The position numbers were made by a program, and so were the translations under genes. The notes under the pieces were generated by a model. That model made no database searches and had not been told where the DNA came from. It saw nothing but the letters and a program-made list of their open reading frames with translations. Of a stretch of 64,000 nucleotides of DNA, positions 6,546-15,905 are shown piece by piece. Within the stretch, counting starts at the first letter, position 1; every line of letters begins with the position of its first letter. The DNA is from Salinilacustrithrix sp034522155 (GTDB lineage Bacteria > Actinomycetota > Acidimicrobiia > Acidimicrobiales > Salinilacustritrichaceae). The stretch is taken from contig JAXHLP010000013.1 in assembly GCA_034522155.1 (NCBI GenBank), positions 134,203 through 198,202 of the forward strand, written 5' to 3'.

Positions 6546-9500
6546 ATGACAGGTCGGGCGACGTCAGCAGGCGAGTCGCTCGTCGGCCGCGACCGCGAAC
6601 TGGAGTGGCTGACAGCCGTGACCGACCGGGCGGGGAGCGTGGTCGTTTCCGGGCCAGCCGGCATCGGCAAGTCCCGCCTTGTCGTCGCCCTCGCCGAGCG
6701 CCGGACCGGGCCGGTTGCCTGGGGCCGGGCCTGGGAGGCGTCGACCACCGCAACGTTCCTGCCCTGGCAGCAGCTGGGCGCCGGGCTCGTCCGCCTCGCC
6801 GACCCGGCGACGATGGGCCTGACCTTCGCGACAGCGCTCGGCGCGACGTTCCCGCACCTGGCCCGGAGCGGGCGACCGAGCAGCGAGATCGTCGCCATCG
6901 CGTGGCAGGAATACCTCGAGGCCCTCGTCGAGCGGACCGGGACGCGACCGCTGCTGATCCTCGAGGACGTGCACCGAGCCGACGGAGAGTCGGTCCGGGT
7001 CCTGCAGGCGCTCGCCGGCCCCGGCCTGCCGTGTCCGCTCGTGGCCACCATGCGCCCGGCCGACGACGAGGACGCGCCGACGGCTACCGCGCTCGCCGAG
7101 ATCGCCCGTGGCAGCGAGGTGCTGCATCTCCGAGGTCTCGACGTCGAGGCCGCCACCGCGCTCGTGCGCGAGCTCGCCCCCGCCGCAGAGGGCGTCGGGG
7201 CCGCCGTCGCCATCGCCAGCGGGGTCCCGCTCCACCTCCGCGAGTTGGCGGCGGCGCTGGACGCGGGCGAGACGGTCCACGGGCTCCCGCAGCTGGTCGT
7301 CCGGCGACTGGGGCGCCTCAGCCCGGAGGAGCGGCGGACGATCGAGGCGGCGTGCGTCGTCGGCGACGAGGCCGAGGACGAGCTTGTGGCCACGGTGCGC
7401 GGGATCGAGATGCTCACCGCCATCGAGCACCTCCATGCCGGTGTCGGTCAGGGCCTGCTCCGTACCCTCGACGTCCCGGGGCGCTTCGCCTTCGCCCACG
7501 ATGCCTACCGCACCGTCATCGCCGACGAGATCGGTGCGACGGAGCTCGCTGCGTTCCACGCCGCCGCCCTCCGGCACGCCCGCCGGTCGACGGCACCGCC
7601 ATCGCCGACGAGCGCCACGAGCATCGCCGACCACGCCCTGGCCGCACGCCCCCTCGTGGGGGACCAGGAGGCGCTCGAGGCGACGACCGCGGCCGGTGCC
7701 GCGCTGCTGGAGGCGGGCGCTACCGAATCGGCGCACCGCTATCTGGAGACGGCGGCCAGGCTGGCGGCGGCGGTAGAGGACCGACCGATGGGCCGACGGG
7801 TCCGCCTGCTGCTCGGCGAGGCACGCGTCCGCATGCACCGCGACGACGCGCACGCGTTGCTCGACGAGGTGCTCGAGGCCGCGACCGCCGAGAACGACCG
7901 CCACCTGCTGGTCGCGGTCGGTCGCGCCAGCATCCCCCCGGTCTCACCCCAGGCGCTGGGCGCCGAGCCCGACCTGCGCACCATCCGTCGGCTCCGAACC
8001 GTCCACGAGCACCTGCCGGCAGGCGACCCAACGCGGGGGCGCATCGCCGGCGCGTTGGCGATCGTCGACTTCACGGCCGAGGGAGCCGAACGGCTCGACG
8101 AGCGGGTCGCAGAGGCCGAGCGCACGGCCGAGACCCACGCCGACCACCGACTCGCGGCCTGGGCGGCCGTCGGCGACCTGGGCGGCCGTCGCCGGCCCGA
8201 CGTCGGCCCGGCCGACCTCGACCGCATCGACGCGCACCTCGCCCAACTCGACGACGACTTCAGCGAGGAGTACCTGAGCCTGCTCGTCGTCCGAGTTTCG
8301 TTGCTGTGGCGCCTCGGGCGCTTCGAGGACGTCAAGGATCTCCTCCAGCTCCTGGAGGGCTTCGGCGATCGGATCCCCGGGCTGGTGTCCTGGGTCCTGC
8401 TTCGGTGGCGGACGACGCTCGCCGTCCTCGAAGGCGCCTACGGGCAGGCAGAGGTGCTGCTCGTCCGCGGCTACGACGCCGGAGTGGCCGCCGGGCGGGC
8501 AGACGACGCCGGGCGATACTTCGGGTTGCAGGCGGCACTGCTGGCTCGCGACCGGTTCGACGACGCGGCCGACCTGGTCGCCGACTGGCTGCGGTCCCAT
8601 CCGGGGAGCCCCCTGGTGCAGACACTCGGCGCATGGGCGCTCGCCGACCACGGCGACGACACCGAGGCCCTGCGCCTCGTCGAGTCGGCGGCCGCCCGTC
8701 TGATCGCCACGCCGCACATCCCGCAGTACAACCCGGGTCTGATGGCGGCGATGCTCGTCGCCGGATGGAACGCCGACGCCGGGCTGTGCCACGAGCTGCT
8801 CGACGCATCGGAGCCGTACTGGGACGAGTGGGTCGTGCTCGGGTCGGGCCTGATGGTCTTCGGCCCGGCCTCGCTGTGCGCCGCCGTCGCCGCGTCCGGC
8901 GCGGGCGACGACGACCTGGCGACACGCCTGTTCGACGACGCCGCCCGACGAGCCCGCGACGCCGGCAGCCCGCCGAGCCACGCCCACGTCGCCCTGGAAC
9001 GGGCCCGCCACCTACGCCGGCGACGTCACCCTCGCGCCGGCGAGTGGTTCGCTCAGGCCGCCGACGAGTTCGGTGCGCTCGGCCTGCGCCGGCGAGCCGA
9101 GCAGTGTCGACTGGCGGCGAGTCGGCCGGACTGCTCCGGTCGGTTCGACGACCGCTCCGGCGAGGAGGTGCCCGTCGTGGTCGTGTCGGACGGGGCGGGA
9201 CCCCCGTCCGGGCCGGTCACGGCCGAGCTGCGACGGCAGGGTCGGGTCTGGGCGGCCACCTTCGCTGGCGATACCGCTCTCGTCCCTCACCGCAAGGGCA
9301 TGACCGCCCTGGCCGAGCTGCTGGCGCACCCGGACACCCCGGTGCCGAGCCTGCACCTGGCGTCGGTGATCGATGGGCACCGGCCCGACGTCACCGCCGG
9401 CGTGTCAGCGCCAGAGGCCCCCATCGCCGACGCCCGCGCCATTCGGGAGTATCGGGACCGGGCGCGGGAGCTCGCCGCCGACGTCGAATCCGCCCGGGCC

Positions 9501-9782
9501 CGTGGCGACGACGACCGCGTACTGGAGATCCGGGAGGAGCTCGAGGCCATCGAGGAGCACCTGCGCACCGTCACCCGGCCGGGCGGGGCCAGCCGCACGT
9601 TCCCCAGCGACCGCGAGCGGGCCCGGAGCCGCATCACCAAGCTGGTGCGCACCACGATCGACGCGCTCGACGAGCACCTGCCCGCGATGGCCGACCATCT
9701 CCGCCGGTCGGTCTCGACCGGCAGCGCCTGCGAGTACCGCGCCGACCGGTGGCGACCGGTGCACTGGACGATCGAACGCTGA
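6546..9782 (+). CDS. Large AAA/STAND-type ATPase
   Basis: A 1078-residue protein. The N-terminal P-loop is VVSGPAGIGKSRLV (about residues 31-44), with a Walker B at LLILEDVHRADG, as in the ATPases of LuxR/MalT-like or cyclase-linked signalling proteins. The middle is a long helical repeat region resembling TPR. There is no C-terminal LuxR helix-turn-helix; the last 180 residues hold a Trp/Gly-containing module (GRVWAATFAGD) and a coiled, Arg-rich segment ending in CEYRADRWRPVHW. That tail is shared by actinobacterial signalling ATPases. The gene is intact across 3.2 kb and precedes the DUF6777/cyclase pair by 61 bp; a functional link is possible but unproven. Confidence 0.75.
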   Translation: MTGRATSAGESLVGRDRELEWLTAVTDRAGSVVVSGPAGIGKSRLVVALAERRTGPVAWGRAWEASTTATFLPWQQLGAGLVRLADPATMGLTFATALGATFPHLARSGRPSSEIVAIAWQEYLEALVERTGTRPLLILEDVHRADGESVRVLQALAGPGLPCPLVATMRPADDEDAPTATALAEIARGSEVLHLRGLDVEAATALVRELAPAAEGVGAAVAIASGVPLHLRELAAALDAGETVHGLPQLVVRRLGRLSPEERRTIEAACVVGDEAEDELVATVRGIEMLTAIEHLHAGVGQGLLRTLDVPGRFAFAHDAYRTVIADEIGATELAAFHAAALRHARRSTAPPSPTSATSIADHALAARPLVGDQEALEATTAAGAALLEAGATESAHRYLETAARLAAAVEDRPMGRRVRLLLGEARVRMHRDDAHALLDEVLEAATAENDRHLLVAVGRASIPPVSPQALGAEPDLRTIRRLRTVHEHLPAGDPTRGRIAGALAIVDFTAEGAERLDERVAEAERTAETHADHRLAAWAAVGDLGGRRRPDVGPADLDRIDAHLAQLDDDFSEEYLSLLVVRVSLLWRLGRFEDVKDLLQLLEGFGDRIPGLVSWVLLRWRTTLAVLEGAYGQAEVLLVRGYDAGVAAGRADDAGRYFGLQAALLARDRFDDAADLVADWLRSHPGSPLVQTLGAWALADHGDDTEALRLVESAAARLIATPHIPQYNPGLMAAMLVAGWNADAGLCHELLDASEPYWDEWVVLGSGLMVFGPASLCAAVAASGAGDDDLATRLFDDAARRARDAGSPPSHAHVALERARHLRRRRHPRAGEWFAQAADEFGALGLRRRAEQCRLAASRPDCSGRFDDRSGEEVPVVVVSDGAGPPSGPVTAELRRQGRVWAATFAGDTALVPHRKGMTALAELLAHPDTPVPSLHLASVIDGHRPDVTAGVSAPEAPIADARAIREYRDRARELAADVESARARGDDDRVLEIREELEAIEEHLRTVTRPGGASRTFPSDRERARSRITKLVRTTIDALDEHLPAMADHLRRSVSTGSACEYRADRWRPVHWTIER

Positions 9783-9842
9783 TCGACGTGCCGACACCGA
9801 CAAGACGTCACGATGTGACGTCCCGCGTTCCACGCTCCGGGT

Positions 9843-11321
9843 GTGACCGACGGACCGACCGAGCCGACGCCGACGCCGAGCCCGCGGCCTGCGCCCTCGC
9901 GACCGGCACCGGCACCCTCGGGTGGCGGCACCGAGATCCCCCGCCAGCCCCGGTCGAAGGCGATCCTCGTCGCCGTGCTCGCCGTCGTGCTCCTCGCCGC
10001 CGGGCTGGGCGCGTACACGGTGCTCGCCGCTGACGAGGACGCCGGTGCGACCGAGCTCGTGCTCGAGGGCGCCGCGGACCCGGGGCAGGACGCGTTCATA
10101 CCCGACGCGCAGCTCGTGTCGACCGGTACCGAGGTCACGGCGACCGACGAGTACGTGGCCCCCGATCCCCTGTCCAACGACGAGATCCTCGCCCGCAGCT
10201 TCCCGGGCGGCGAGCCCGGCCTCTACGGCGGGACGGGGCAGACCAACTCGTGCAACAAGGCCGCCCTGGTCGCCTTCCTGGAGGAGAACCCGGCCAAGGG
10301 TTCGGCCTTCGCGGAAGTCTCGGGCATCGAGATGGCACGGATCCCCGGGTACGTGGAGGGATTGACCACCGTGCAGCTGATGCACGACACCCGGGTCACC
10401 AACCACGGCTTCGCCGATGGGGCACCCACCGCGTTCCAGGCGGCGCTGCAGGCGGGCACGGCCGTGATGATCGACGACACCGGCGTTCCCCGGGTCAAGT
10501 GCAACTGCGGGAACCCCCTCTCTCCGCCAGAGCCGATCCAGCGCACGGTCACCGTGCCGAGCTCGGGCACCGGCTGGCCCAGCTACCACCCCCAGGGACT
10601 CGTCACCGTCGAACCCGCGCCCCAACGCGTGCCGGAGTTCACGCTCACCAACGTCGCCGACGGCACGACGATCCGACGTCCCAACGCGGCCGCCGGCGGT
10701 CCCGACGTCCTCGTCGACGAGCCCGCCCCGCAGCTGCCCGATCTGTCGAACGTATTGACCGACAGCATCGTCAAGGCCGACCCGGTCACTGCGTTCTCCG
10801 ACCTGACCGTGCCCGACGGCGAGGGCGGGTTCGTCGCCGCGAACTCGCCGGTCGACGTCGAGATCGCCGCCGACGCCGACTCCACCCCGACGGCCCAAGA
10901 CGTGGCGCGGGACGACGACGCCACCGCTGTGCCCACCACCGAGCTCAGCGCGGCAGGGGGTCCGGATGAGTTCCGTCAGGTCTGTGAGGGTCTGATCCCC
11001 GGCGGCTTCCGCGACGAAGTCCTCGCGGAGTTCGGCGACTACGTCTGTTACGACGAGGCCAACGCGAGCGCGGGCCCGAACCTCCTCTGGCGCCCGGCGC
11101 TCGACTACGACGACTGGCTCGCCGGGATCTACGAGAACCAGGGGGAGGTCGACCTCGGGTTCCGCGCAACCGCGTACCTCGACCCCCAGTTCGACGAGTT
11201 CATCATCGCCTTCCAGATCGGGCCGTACCTGGCCCGGGGGATCGGCGACAGCCGGGGAGAGGCCGAGCAGTTCGCCGTGGCGATGCATGAACGAGCCCGG
11301 ACCGCCGGCTACGTCCGGTGA
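9843..11321 (+). CDS. DUF6777-like membrane-anchored protein
   Basis: A 492-residue protein. A Pro-rich cytoplasmic N-terminus is followed by one hydrophobic segment (AILVAVLAVVLLAAGLGAYT, about residues 40-60), so most of the protein should be outside the membrane. The ectodomain carries PGLYGGTGQTNSCN, PGYVEGLTTVQLMHDTRVTN, FQAALQAGTAVMIDDTGVP and CNCGNPLSPP, which I recognise as the DUF6777 family. Function of the family is unknown. Cysteine pairs suggest disulfides or a metal site. The GTG start at 9843 has no clear ribosome-binding site. Its stop overlaps the next start in GTGA, so it is translated together with the cyclase-domain protein. Confidence 0.75.
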   Translation: MTDGPTEPTPTPSPRPAPSRPAPAPSGGGTEIPRQPRSKAILVAVLAVVLLAAGLGAYTVLAADEDAGATELVLEGAADPGQDAFIPDAQLVSTGTEVTATDEYVAPDPLSNDEILARSFPGGEPGLYGGTGQTNSCNKAALVAFLEENPAKGSAFAEVSGIEMARIPGYVEGLTTVQLMHDTRVTNHGFADGAPTAFQAALQAGTAVMIDDTGVPRVKCNCGNPLSPPEPIQRTVTVPSSGTGWPSYHPQGLVTVEPAPQRVPEFTLTNVADGTTIRRPNAAAGGPDVLVDEPAPQLPDLSNVLTDSIVKADPVTAFSDLTVPDGEGGFVAANSPVDVEIAADADSTPTAQDVARDDDATAVPTTELSAAGGPDEFRQVCEGLIPGGFRDEVLAEFGDYVCYDEANASAGPNLLWRPALDYDDWLAGIYENQGEVDLGFRATAYLDPQFDEFIIAFQIGPYLARGIGDSRGEAEQFAVAMHERARTAGYVR

Positions 11322-14300
11322 ACGACGCCGTGCTGATCGCCGCATTCGTCCGAGACCTCGATCCGGCGCTGGTCACCGGGGTGACGCTGGTGGTCAGCGT
11401 CGTCGGTCTCGGCATCGCCGGGGCGACCGGGCGCAAGGCCCGGCGGGTCCGCCAGTGGCTCGATCTGCTGCGGATCGCCGTCCAGACCGCGGGCGTGATC
11501 GTCGTCAGCGTGGTGTCCGGGGTGACCTCGTCGCCGGTCCTCGCCCTCGGCGCCGGCATCGCCGGTCTGCTGCTCGGCGTCGTCCAGGGCGGACACCTGG
11601 CCGTGGTCGTCGAGGACGGCCGGATCATGGCGCGACGCTCGATGCTCTCGTTCGCGCTGTGGGCGGGCGGCCTGCTGCTGATGCAGGTGGCGGCCGGCGC
11701 CGCCCGCACGGGCCTGTTCGAGGTCGGCCGCTCGTTGAGCTGGTTCTCGATCGGGACCGCGGCGGGCGCGCTCGCCGGCCGGGCGCCGCAGGTCCAGGCG
11801 GCGGGCGCCACGCTCGGCCGCGCCGCCGGCGTGGTCGTCCTCACCTTCGCCACCACTCTCGGGGTCCCGACCTCGACCGCCGAATCGGTCTCGGCCCAGC
11901 CCGCGCTCGGTACCGGGACCTGCGTCCCCGGGCCGCCGGGCTGGACGCTCGAACCCACCTCGGTCTGCACGTACGCCGACAGCGGGAGCGACATCACGGT
12001 GGCGGTGAGCTCGTCCGGCGTGGGATGCGGCGCCGAGCTGGAGGAGGAGTGGACGAGCCGGGGCGGACAGCCCGGCGAACGGGTCAATGTGAAGAACGAC
12101 GAACCGCAGGACTACCCCGACGGCAAGACCTGGTTCCAACGGCACCTCGTGCTCACCGACCGCGCCGTCGTCGCCGTCGTGTCCCGCAACTACGACGGCG
12201 GCATCGTGCAGCTCTTCTACGACACCGCCGACCAGTTCGCCGCCGCCAACTTCCCGGCCTGCGCCGACGCCGGTGGCGGCGCTCCACCGCCCGCGGCAAC
12301 CAGCGACACGCCGGCGGCGCCCCGGACCTCGATCGTCACCGAGGACCTCGACCCCGACGCCGTGCCCGACGTGGTGCCGATCCCGGACGACGGTGCGTCC
12401 ATCACCAGCACGACCGCTCCCCCGCTGACGACCGGCGGGTCGGACGACGCGAACCGGGAGGACCTGGAGAAGTCGACGACCGAGGCGGCCGGGCTGCTGC
12501 CCGGAGCCTCCGTGGCCGATCCGATCACGAGCGAAGAGGCGGCCGACGCCCAGATCGCCGCGGCGATCACTGCGGCCCTGATGGGACTGATCTCCTGGGC
12601 CGAGGCCCTCGACCGGGTGGGGAGTGCCCTCGCCTCGTCCGGACGATCGCGCGGCGATGCCCAGCGCGTCGTCGACGAGGTGCGCACGGCGTTCGCCGAG
12701 GAGGGTGCCCTGGCCATCGACCCCGACGACCCGGGCAGCGACATCTTCCGCCAGCCGGGGACGGGCGAGCTCACGATCAGCGACGGCACGATGGGTGCGC
12801 CGGCGGGCCACGTGTGGGACCCGTGGGCCGGCCGATGGCTGAGCCCGCCGGAGGCGCAGCGGGCCCGCGACCTGGCCCTTGGGCCGATGCGCGACCACGA
12901 GGGGAACCCGTTGCGGCGCAGCGCGGGCCACGACACCTTCGCCGACGGCAGTCCGGTGCCGCCCGGATGGGTGTGGGTCGGCGGCGGCACCGGTCCTCGC
13001 TGGGTCGCGCCCGAGGACGTCGACGCCATCAACCGTGGCGCGGCCGCCGATGCCGACCGCCAGCGCGAGATGGATGAGGCGTGGGACCGCGAGACGGCCG
13101 AGAACGTGGCGGCGGCCGACGCCAGGAACGAGCGGATGCGCGAGGAGCGCCTCGAGCGCGAGCGGGCCGGGGTCGCCGCCCGACAGGCACGCAACGCCGC
13201 CATCCGCCAGCGCATCGACAACATCGCGTCGACCGCGGCGAACCACGGCTGGCCCGACATCGCCGAGCGCCTCGACCACATCTACGACGAGAACGGCGAC
13301 ATCCGGGAGGGCTACCTCGAGGACCTCGCCGAGCTGACGAGCAATCGCCTCAAGGCCGAGGCGGCCCTCGACGCCCTGCCCGACTCGATGGTCGCCGACT
13401 TCGCCACCAACACCCTGCGCGACATGCGCGACTCCTCCGCGCTGCGCCTGCTGAGCGGCATCGCGACGGGCGGAGCGTCGGAGATCGCCTACCAGGGCGC
13501 CGACCTGGCTGACGCCATCCTCGCCGACATCGACGCCGCCATCGCGCGCGACGAGGACGCCTCCCGCTTCGGGCCGCTGCGACGCGCCGCCGAGGTGCTC
13601 GCCGAGAACAACCTGCCGATCAGCACGCTCGACGCCATCCGCCGGGGCGCGACGTCGCCCACCGAGCTGTTCTCGTCGCTCGTCAACGACGCCATGGCCG
13701 CCGCCGACGTCGCCGGGGCGGGACGCAGGCTCCCCGGGGGCGCGCGCATGCCAGGCCAGGACACGATCGACGCGGTCAGCGACGCCGTCGGCCACCGAGC
13801 CCGCCGTGCAGCCGGTGACCTGGCCGACGCGGTCGGCGGCCCCGGGACAGCCGACGCCATGCGCCGGGCGGGACGCTCCGCCGACGACGCCCTCTACGGC
13901 GCCGAACAGGGGATGGGCATCAACAAGCGGCCCGGTCTCGCCGACGACGTACCCGACTCCGCCCGGGGCACGATCGACGGTCGGGCGACACCGGGCCTCG
14001 ACGATGTCGGGCCGGCGCCGAGCTCGAACACCGACGACTGGGTCCGCCGGGCCGAACCGGGCACGAAGATCCCACCCGAGCAGATCCGCTCGACCGGCTA
14101 CACGCCCGAGCAGGCCGCCGCTCTCCGCGACGTCGCCCGGCGCAACGGCGCCGTCATCGGCACCCGCACGACCAACCCGAAGTCGACGCGCTGGATCGAG
14201 AGCGGCGATGGCGTGCCGAAGCCGGTGTGGATGAAGCCCAAGACCATCAGCGAGTTGGACGAAGTCCTCGGCGGACCATCTCGGTCCATGGAGGGCACCG

Positions 14301-14947
14301 TCGGCTTCTACGAGCCGACGCTGCCGCCCGGTGCCGACGGGGCGACGACGGCTCGCTTCGAGGCCCGGATGCAGGAGTACGAGAAGCTGAGGCCGACGAT
14401 GGACCGCCTCCAGGCCGAAGGCGTGATCGAGGTCAAGGACGGGGTGGTCCACAAGGTCCTCGAGGGGCCGCCGCGCACGACCAAGCCCTTCGCCGGCGAC
14501 ATCGACACCGTGGTCATGCTCGACGCGAAGACGGGCGCCGTCATCAAGGGCGAACGCTACGACAAGGTGATCGCGGACTTGGAGAAGTCGGGCGTCCAGA
14601 CCCAGCACGGGGCCGAGTCGAACCTGATCGGCGACATCGAGGGCATCACCGACGGAAGGCTGCGCGAGGAGGGTCTGCGCCCCGGCGAGGTCGAGTACCA
14701 CCGACGGATGAACGAGGCCCGGCGTGGCGCAGAGGGCCTGCTCGACTCGCTCGAGGCGAACCACGTCTCGGGCAAGGAGACCGTGATCTGGAGCGGCCCC
14801 GACGGCCACACTGTCGGGCGTCCGATCGAGGAGCTGCACGGATGGCACGAACGCAGTCGGGGTCGCTGGGCCAGCACGCCGCGCCACGAGAATGTGAGCG
14901 GCCGGATGAACACCCCCGGCGAGGAGGACACGATGGATCGCGGCTGA
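11318..14947 (+). CDS. Membrane protein with edema-factor/ExoY-like cyclase domain
   Basis: A 1209-residue protein. Residues 1-190 contain five or six hydrophobic segments. A soluble region follows, then a charged coiled region (about 570-640), helical linkers, and a C-terminal domain at about 930-1200. That domain has GAVIGTRTTNPKSTRWIESG, then K968 and K975 spaced seven apart (PKPVWMKPKT), D1061-I-D1063 (FAGDIDTVVM), and H1097 to N1102 (HGAESN). These correspond to the two Lys, two Asp, and His/Asn catalytic residues of anthrax edema factor, CyaA and ExoY nucleotidyl cyclases, although the His-Asn spacing is one shorter. It would make cAMP or another cyclic nucleotide. No calmodulin-binding segment is recognised. 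The GTG start at 11318 overlaps the DUF6777 stop. Confidence 0.75.
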   Translation: MNDAVLIAAFVRDLDPALVTGVTLVVSVVGLGIAGATGRKARRVRQWLDLLRIAVQTAGVIVVSVVSGVTSSPVLALGAGIAGLLLGVVQGGHLAVVVEDGRIMARRSMLSFALWAGGLLLMQVAAGAARTGLFEVGRSLSWFSIGTAAGALAGRAPQVQAAGATLGRAAGVVVLTFATTLGVPTSTAESVSAQPALGTGTCVPGPPGWTLEPTSVCTYADSGSDITVAVSSSGVGCGAELEEEWTSRGGQPGERVNVKNDEPQDYPDGKTWFQRHLVLTDRAVVAVVSRNYDGGIVQLFYDTADQFAAANFPACADAGGGAPPPAATSDTPAAPRTSIVTEDLDPDAVPDVVPIPDDGASITSTTAPPLTTGGSDDANREDLEKSTTEAAGLLPGASVADPITSEEAADAQIAAAITAALMGLISWAEALDRVGSALASSGRSRGDAQRVVDEVRTAFAEEGALAIDPDDPGSDIFRQPGTGELTISDGTMGAPAGHVWDPWAGRWLSPPEAQRARDLALGPMRDHEGNPLRRSAGHDTFADGSPVPPGWVWVGGGTGPRWVAPEDVDAINRGAAADADRQREMDEAWDRETAENVAAADARNERMREERLERERAGVAARQARNAAIRQRIDNIASTAANHGWPDIAERLDHIYDENGDIREGYLEDLAELTSNRLKAEAALDALPDSMVADFATNTLRDMRDSSALRLLSGIATGGASEIAYQGADLADAILADIDAAIARDEDASRFGPLRRAAEVLAENNLPISTLDAIRRGATSPTELFSSLVNDAMAAADVAGAGRRLPGGARMPGQDTIDAVSDAVGHRARRAAGDLADAVGGPGTADAMRRAGRSADDALYGAEQGMGINKRPGLADDVPDSARGTIDGRATPGLDDVGPAPSSNTDDWVRRAEPGTKIPPEQIRSTGYTPEQAAALRDVARRNGAVIGTRTTNPKSTRWIESGDGVPKPVWMKPKTISELDEVLGGPSRSMEGTVGFYEPTLPPGADGATTARFEARMQEYEKLRPTMDRLQAEGVIEVKDGVVHKVLEGPPRTTKPFAGDIDTVVMLDAKTGAVIKGERYDKVIADLEKSGVQTQHGAESNLIGDIEGITDGRLREEGLRPGEVEYHRRMNEARRGAEGLLDSLEANHVSGKETVIWSGPDGHTVGRPIEELHGWHERSRGRWASTPRHENVSGRMNTPGEEDTMDRG

Positions 14948-14959
14948 GCGGCCGCGTGC

Positions 14960-15049
14960 TCAGCCGGCGAGCTGCACGTACTGGTAGCGACTCGGGCCGA
15001 CCTGGATGGCCGCGGACACGAACACGTTCGCATCCAAGATGGACTTCAT
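14960..15049 (-). pseudogene. PIN-domain toxin, truncated after 29 residues
   Basis: The frame begins MKSILDANVFVSAAI, the classic start of a VapC-like PIN ribonuclease with its first catalytic Asp. It ends after 29 residues at 14960, next to the end of the cyclase gene. The other acidic residues are missing. The ATG lies 11 bp after the stop of the HTH gene at 15060, the usual antitoxin-toxin order. I infer that the arrival of the neighbouring cyclase operon or a deletion removed the rest of the toxin. Confidence 0.65.
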
Positions 15050-15059
15050 CGATGACGAG

Positions 15060-15374
15060 TCAGGTCGCGCGACGCCGACGCTGACGCACGGCTCTGGACT
15101 CGCTGACCGTGACGTCGATCGCCTCATCCTCCTCGAGACCGCTGTCGGTGGCGTTCGCCTCGAGCGCGGCGCGCACCTCGGCGGTGAACGCCTCCCACGC
15201 CGACTGACGCGACACACCGAGTGCATCGCCGATCTGCTGCCAGGACGCCCCTTCAGCTCGAGCGGCGATCACACGGTCGCGGCGCATCTGGTCGAGTTGC
15301 ACCTCGGTGTCCGCGAGGACCCGCACGGCAGCGAGCGGGTCTTCCGGCAATGGCTCTTGGGCTACAGCAGTCAC
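15060..15374 (-). CDS. Helix-turn-helix antitoxin-like protein
   Basis: A 104-residue protein with a central helix-turn-helix (GASWQQIGDALGVSRQSAWE, about residues 43-62) and a basic tail. Its position before a truncated PIN toxin suggests it is the antitoxin and autoregulator of that pair. The GTG at 15374 lies four bases from a perfect 16-bp palindrome at 15378-15393, consistent with self-repression. It has outlived its toxin. Confidence 0.65.
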   Translation of the reverse strand: MTAVAQEPLPEDPLAAVRVLADTEVQLDQMRRDRVIAARAEGASWQQIGDALGVSRQSAWEAFTAEVRAALEANATDSGLEEDEAIDVTVSESRAVRQRRRRAT

Positions 15375-15377
15375 AGT

Positions 15378-15393
15378 GTCAGGCTAGCCTGAC
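15378..15393. promoter_or_regulatory. 16-bp perfect palindrome, operator of the HTH gene
   Basis: GTCAGGCTAGCCTGAC is a perfect palindrome directly upstream of the GTG start at 15374. Position and symmetry fit a dimeric repressor site. Confidence 0.6.
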
Positions 15394-15619
15394 GCGACGG
15401 TGGTGGCAACCCAGGTCGGCCAAGCACCCCGACGAGGACCCTCCTCAGATCGAGCCGGGGAAGGGTTCGGCGTCCGCACGATCAGGCGCAATCGGGGACG
15501 ACCGGCGCCGGCATCCGGGGGCATCTCGACCATCCCGAGACGATCGCTGAGCCGGCGTTGGAGGACAGGGCCGGACCGGCCATGCGCTTCGCGCGTTTGG
15601 GGCACCCGCTCCTCGGTGT

Positions 15620-15636
15620 CGTACCCCATCGGTACG
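15620..15636. promoter_or_regulatory. Inverted repeat before the DUF4160/DUF2442 pair
   Basis: CGTACC and GGTACG are separated by five bases, ending 8 bp before the ATG at 15645. This is a likely operator for autoregulation of the pair. Confidence 0.45.
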
Positions 15637-15644
15637 TTCGATCT

Positions 15645-15905
15645 ATGCCTCGAATCTCCGCGTTCTACGGGATCGTGATCGCGATGTACTTCGACGATCA
15701 CCCGCCACCCCACTTCCACGCGAAGTACGGAGAACATCAGGCGCAGATCGTCATCGCGACCGGCGAGGTGCTGCACGGCGAGCTCCCGCGCCGCGCCCTC
15801 AAGCTCGTGGAGGAGTGGACCGAGCTCCACCGGGACGAGCTACTTGACGACTGGGAGCGCGCAGAGCGAGACCAGCCGCTGGTTAGCATTGACCCACTGC
15901 CATGA
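15645..15905 (+). CDS. DUF4160 protein
   Basis: An 86-residue protein with the DUF4160 hallmarks: MPRISAFYGIVIAMYFDDH, then HPPPHFHAKYGEHQAQIVI, and a helical tail. The HPPPHFHA motif is diagnostic. DUF4160 and DUF2442 genes regularly occur as a pair and are suspected to form a toxin-antitoxin-like module; activity is not established. The ATG at 15645 matches the family start. The stop overlaps the DUF2442 start. Confidence 0.85.
   Translation: MPRISAFYGIVIAMYFDDHPPPHFHAKYGEHQAQIVIATGEVLHGELPRRALKLVEEWTELHRDELLDDWERAERDQPLVSIDPLP

Noticed and set aside
11309..14887. 1192-residue minus-strand open frame opposite the cyclase gene.
   Set aside because: Antisense shadow of a high-GC gene; it has no recognisable motifs, while the plus strand has clear domains.
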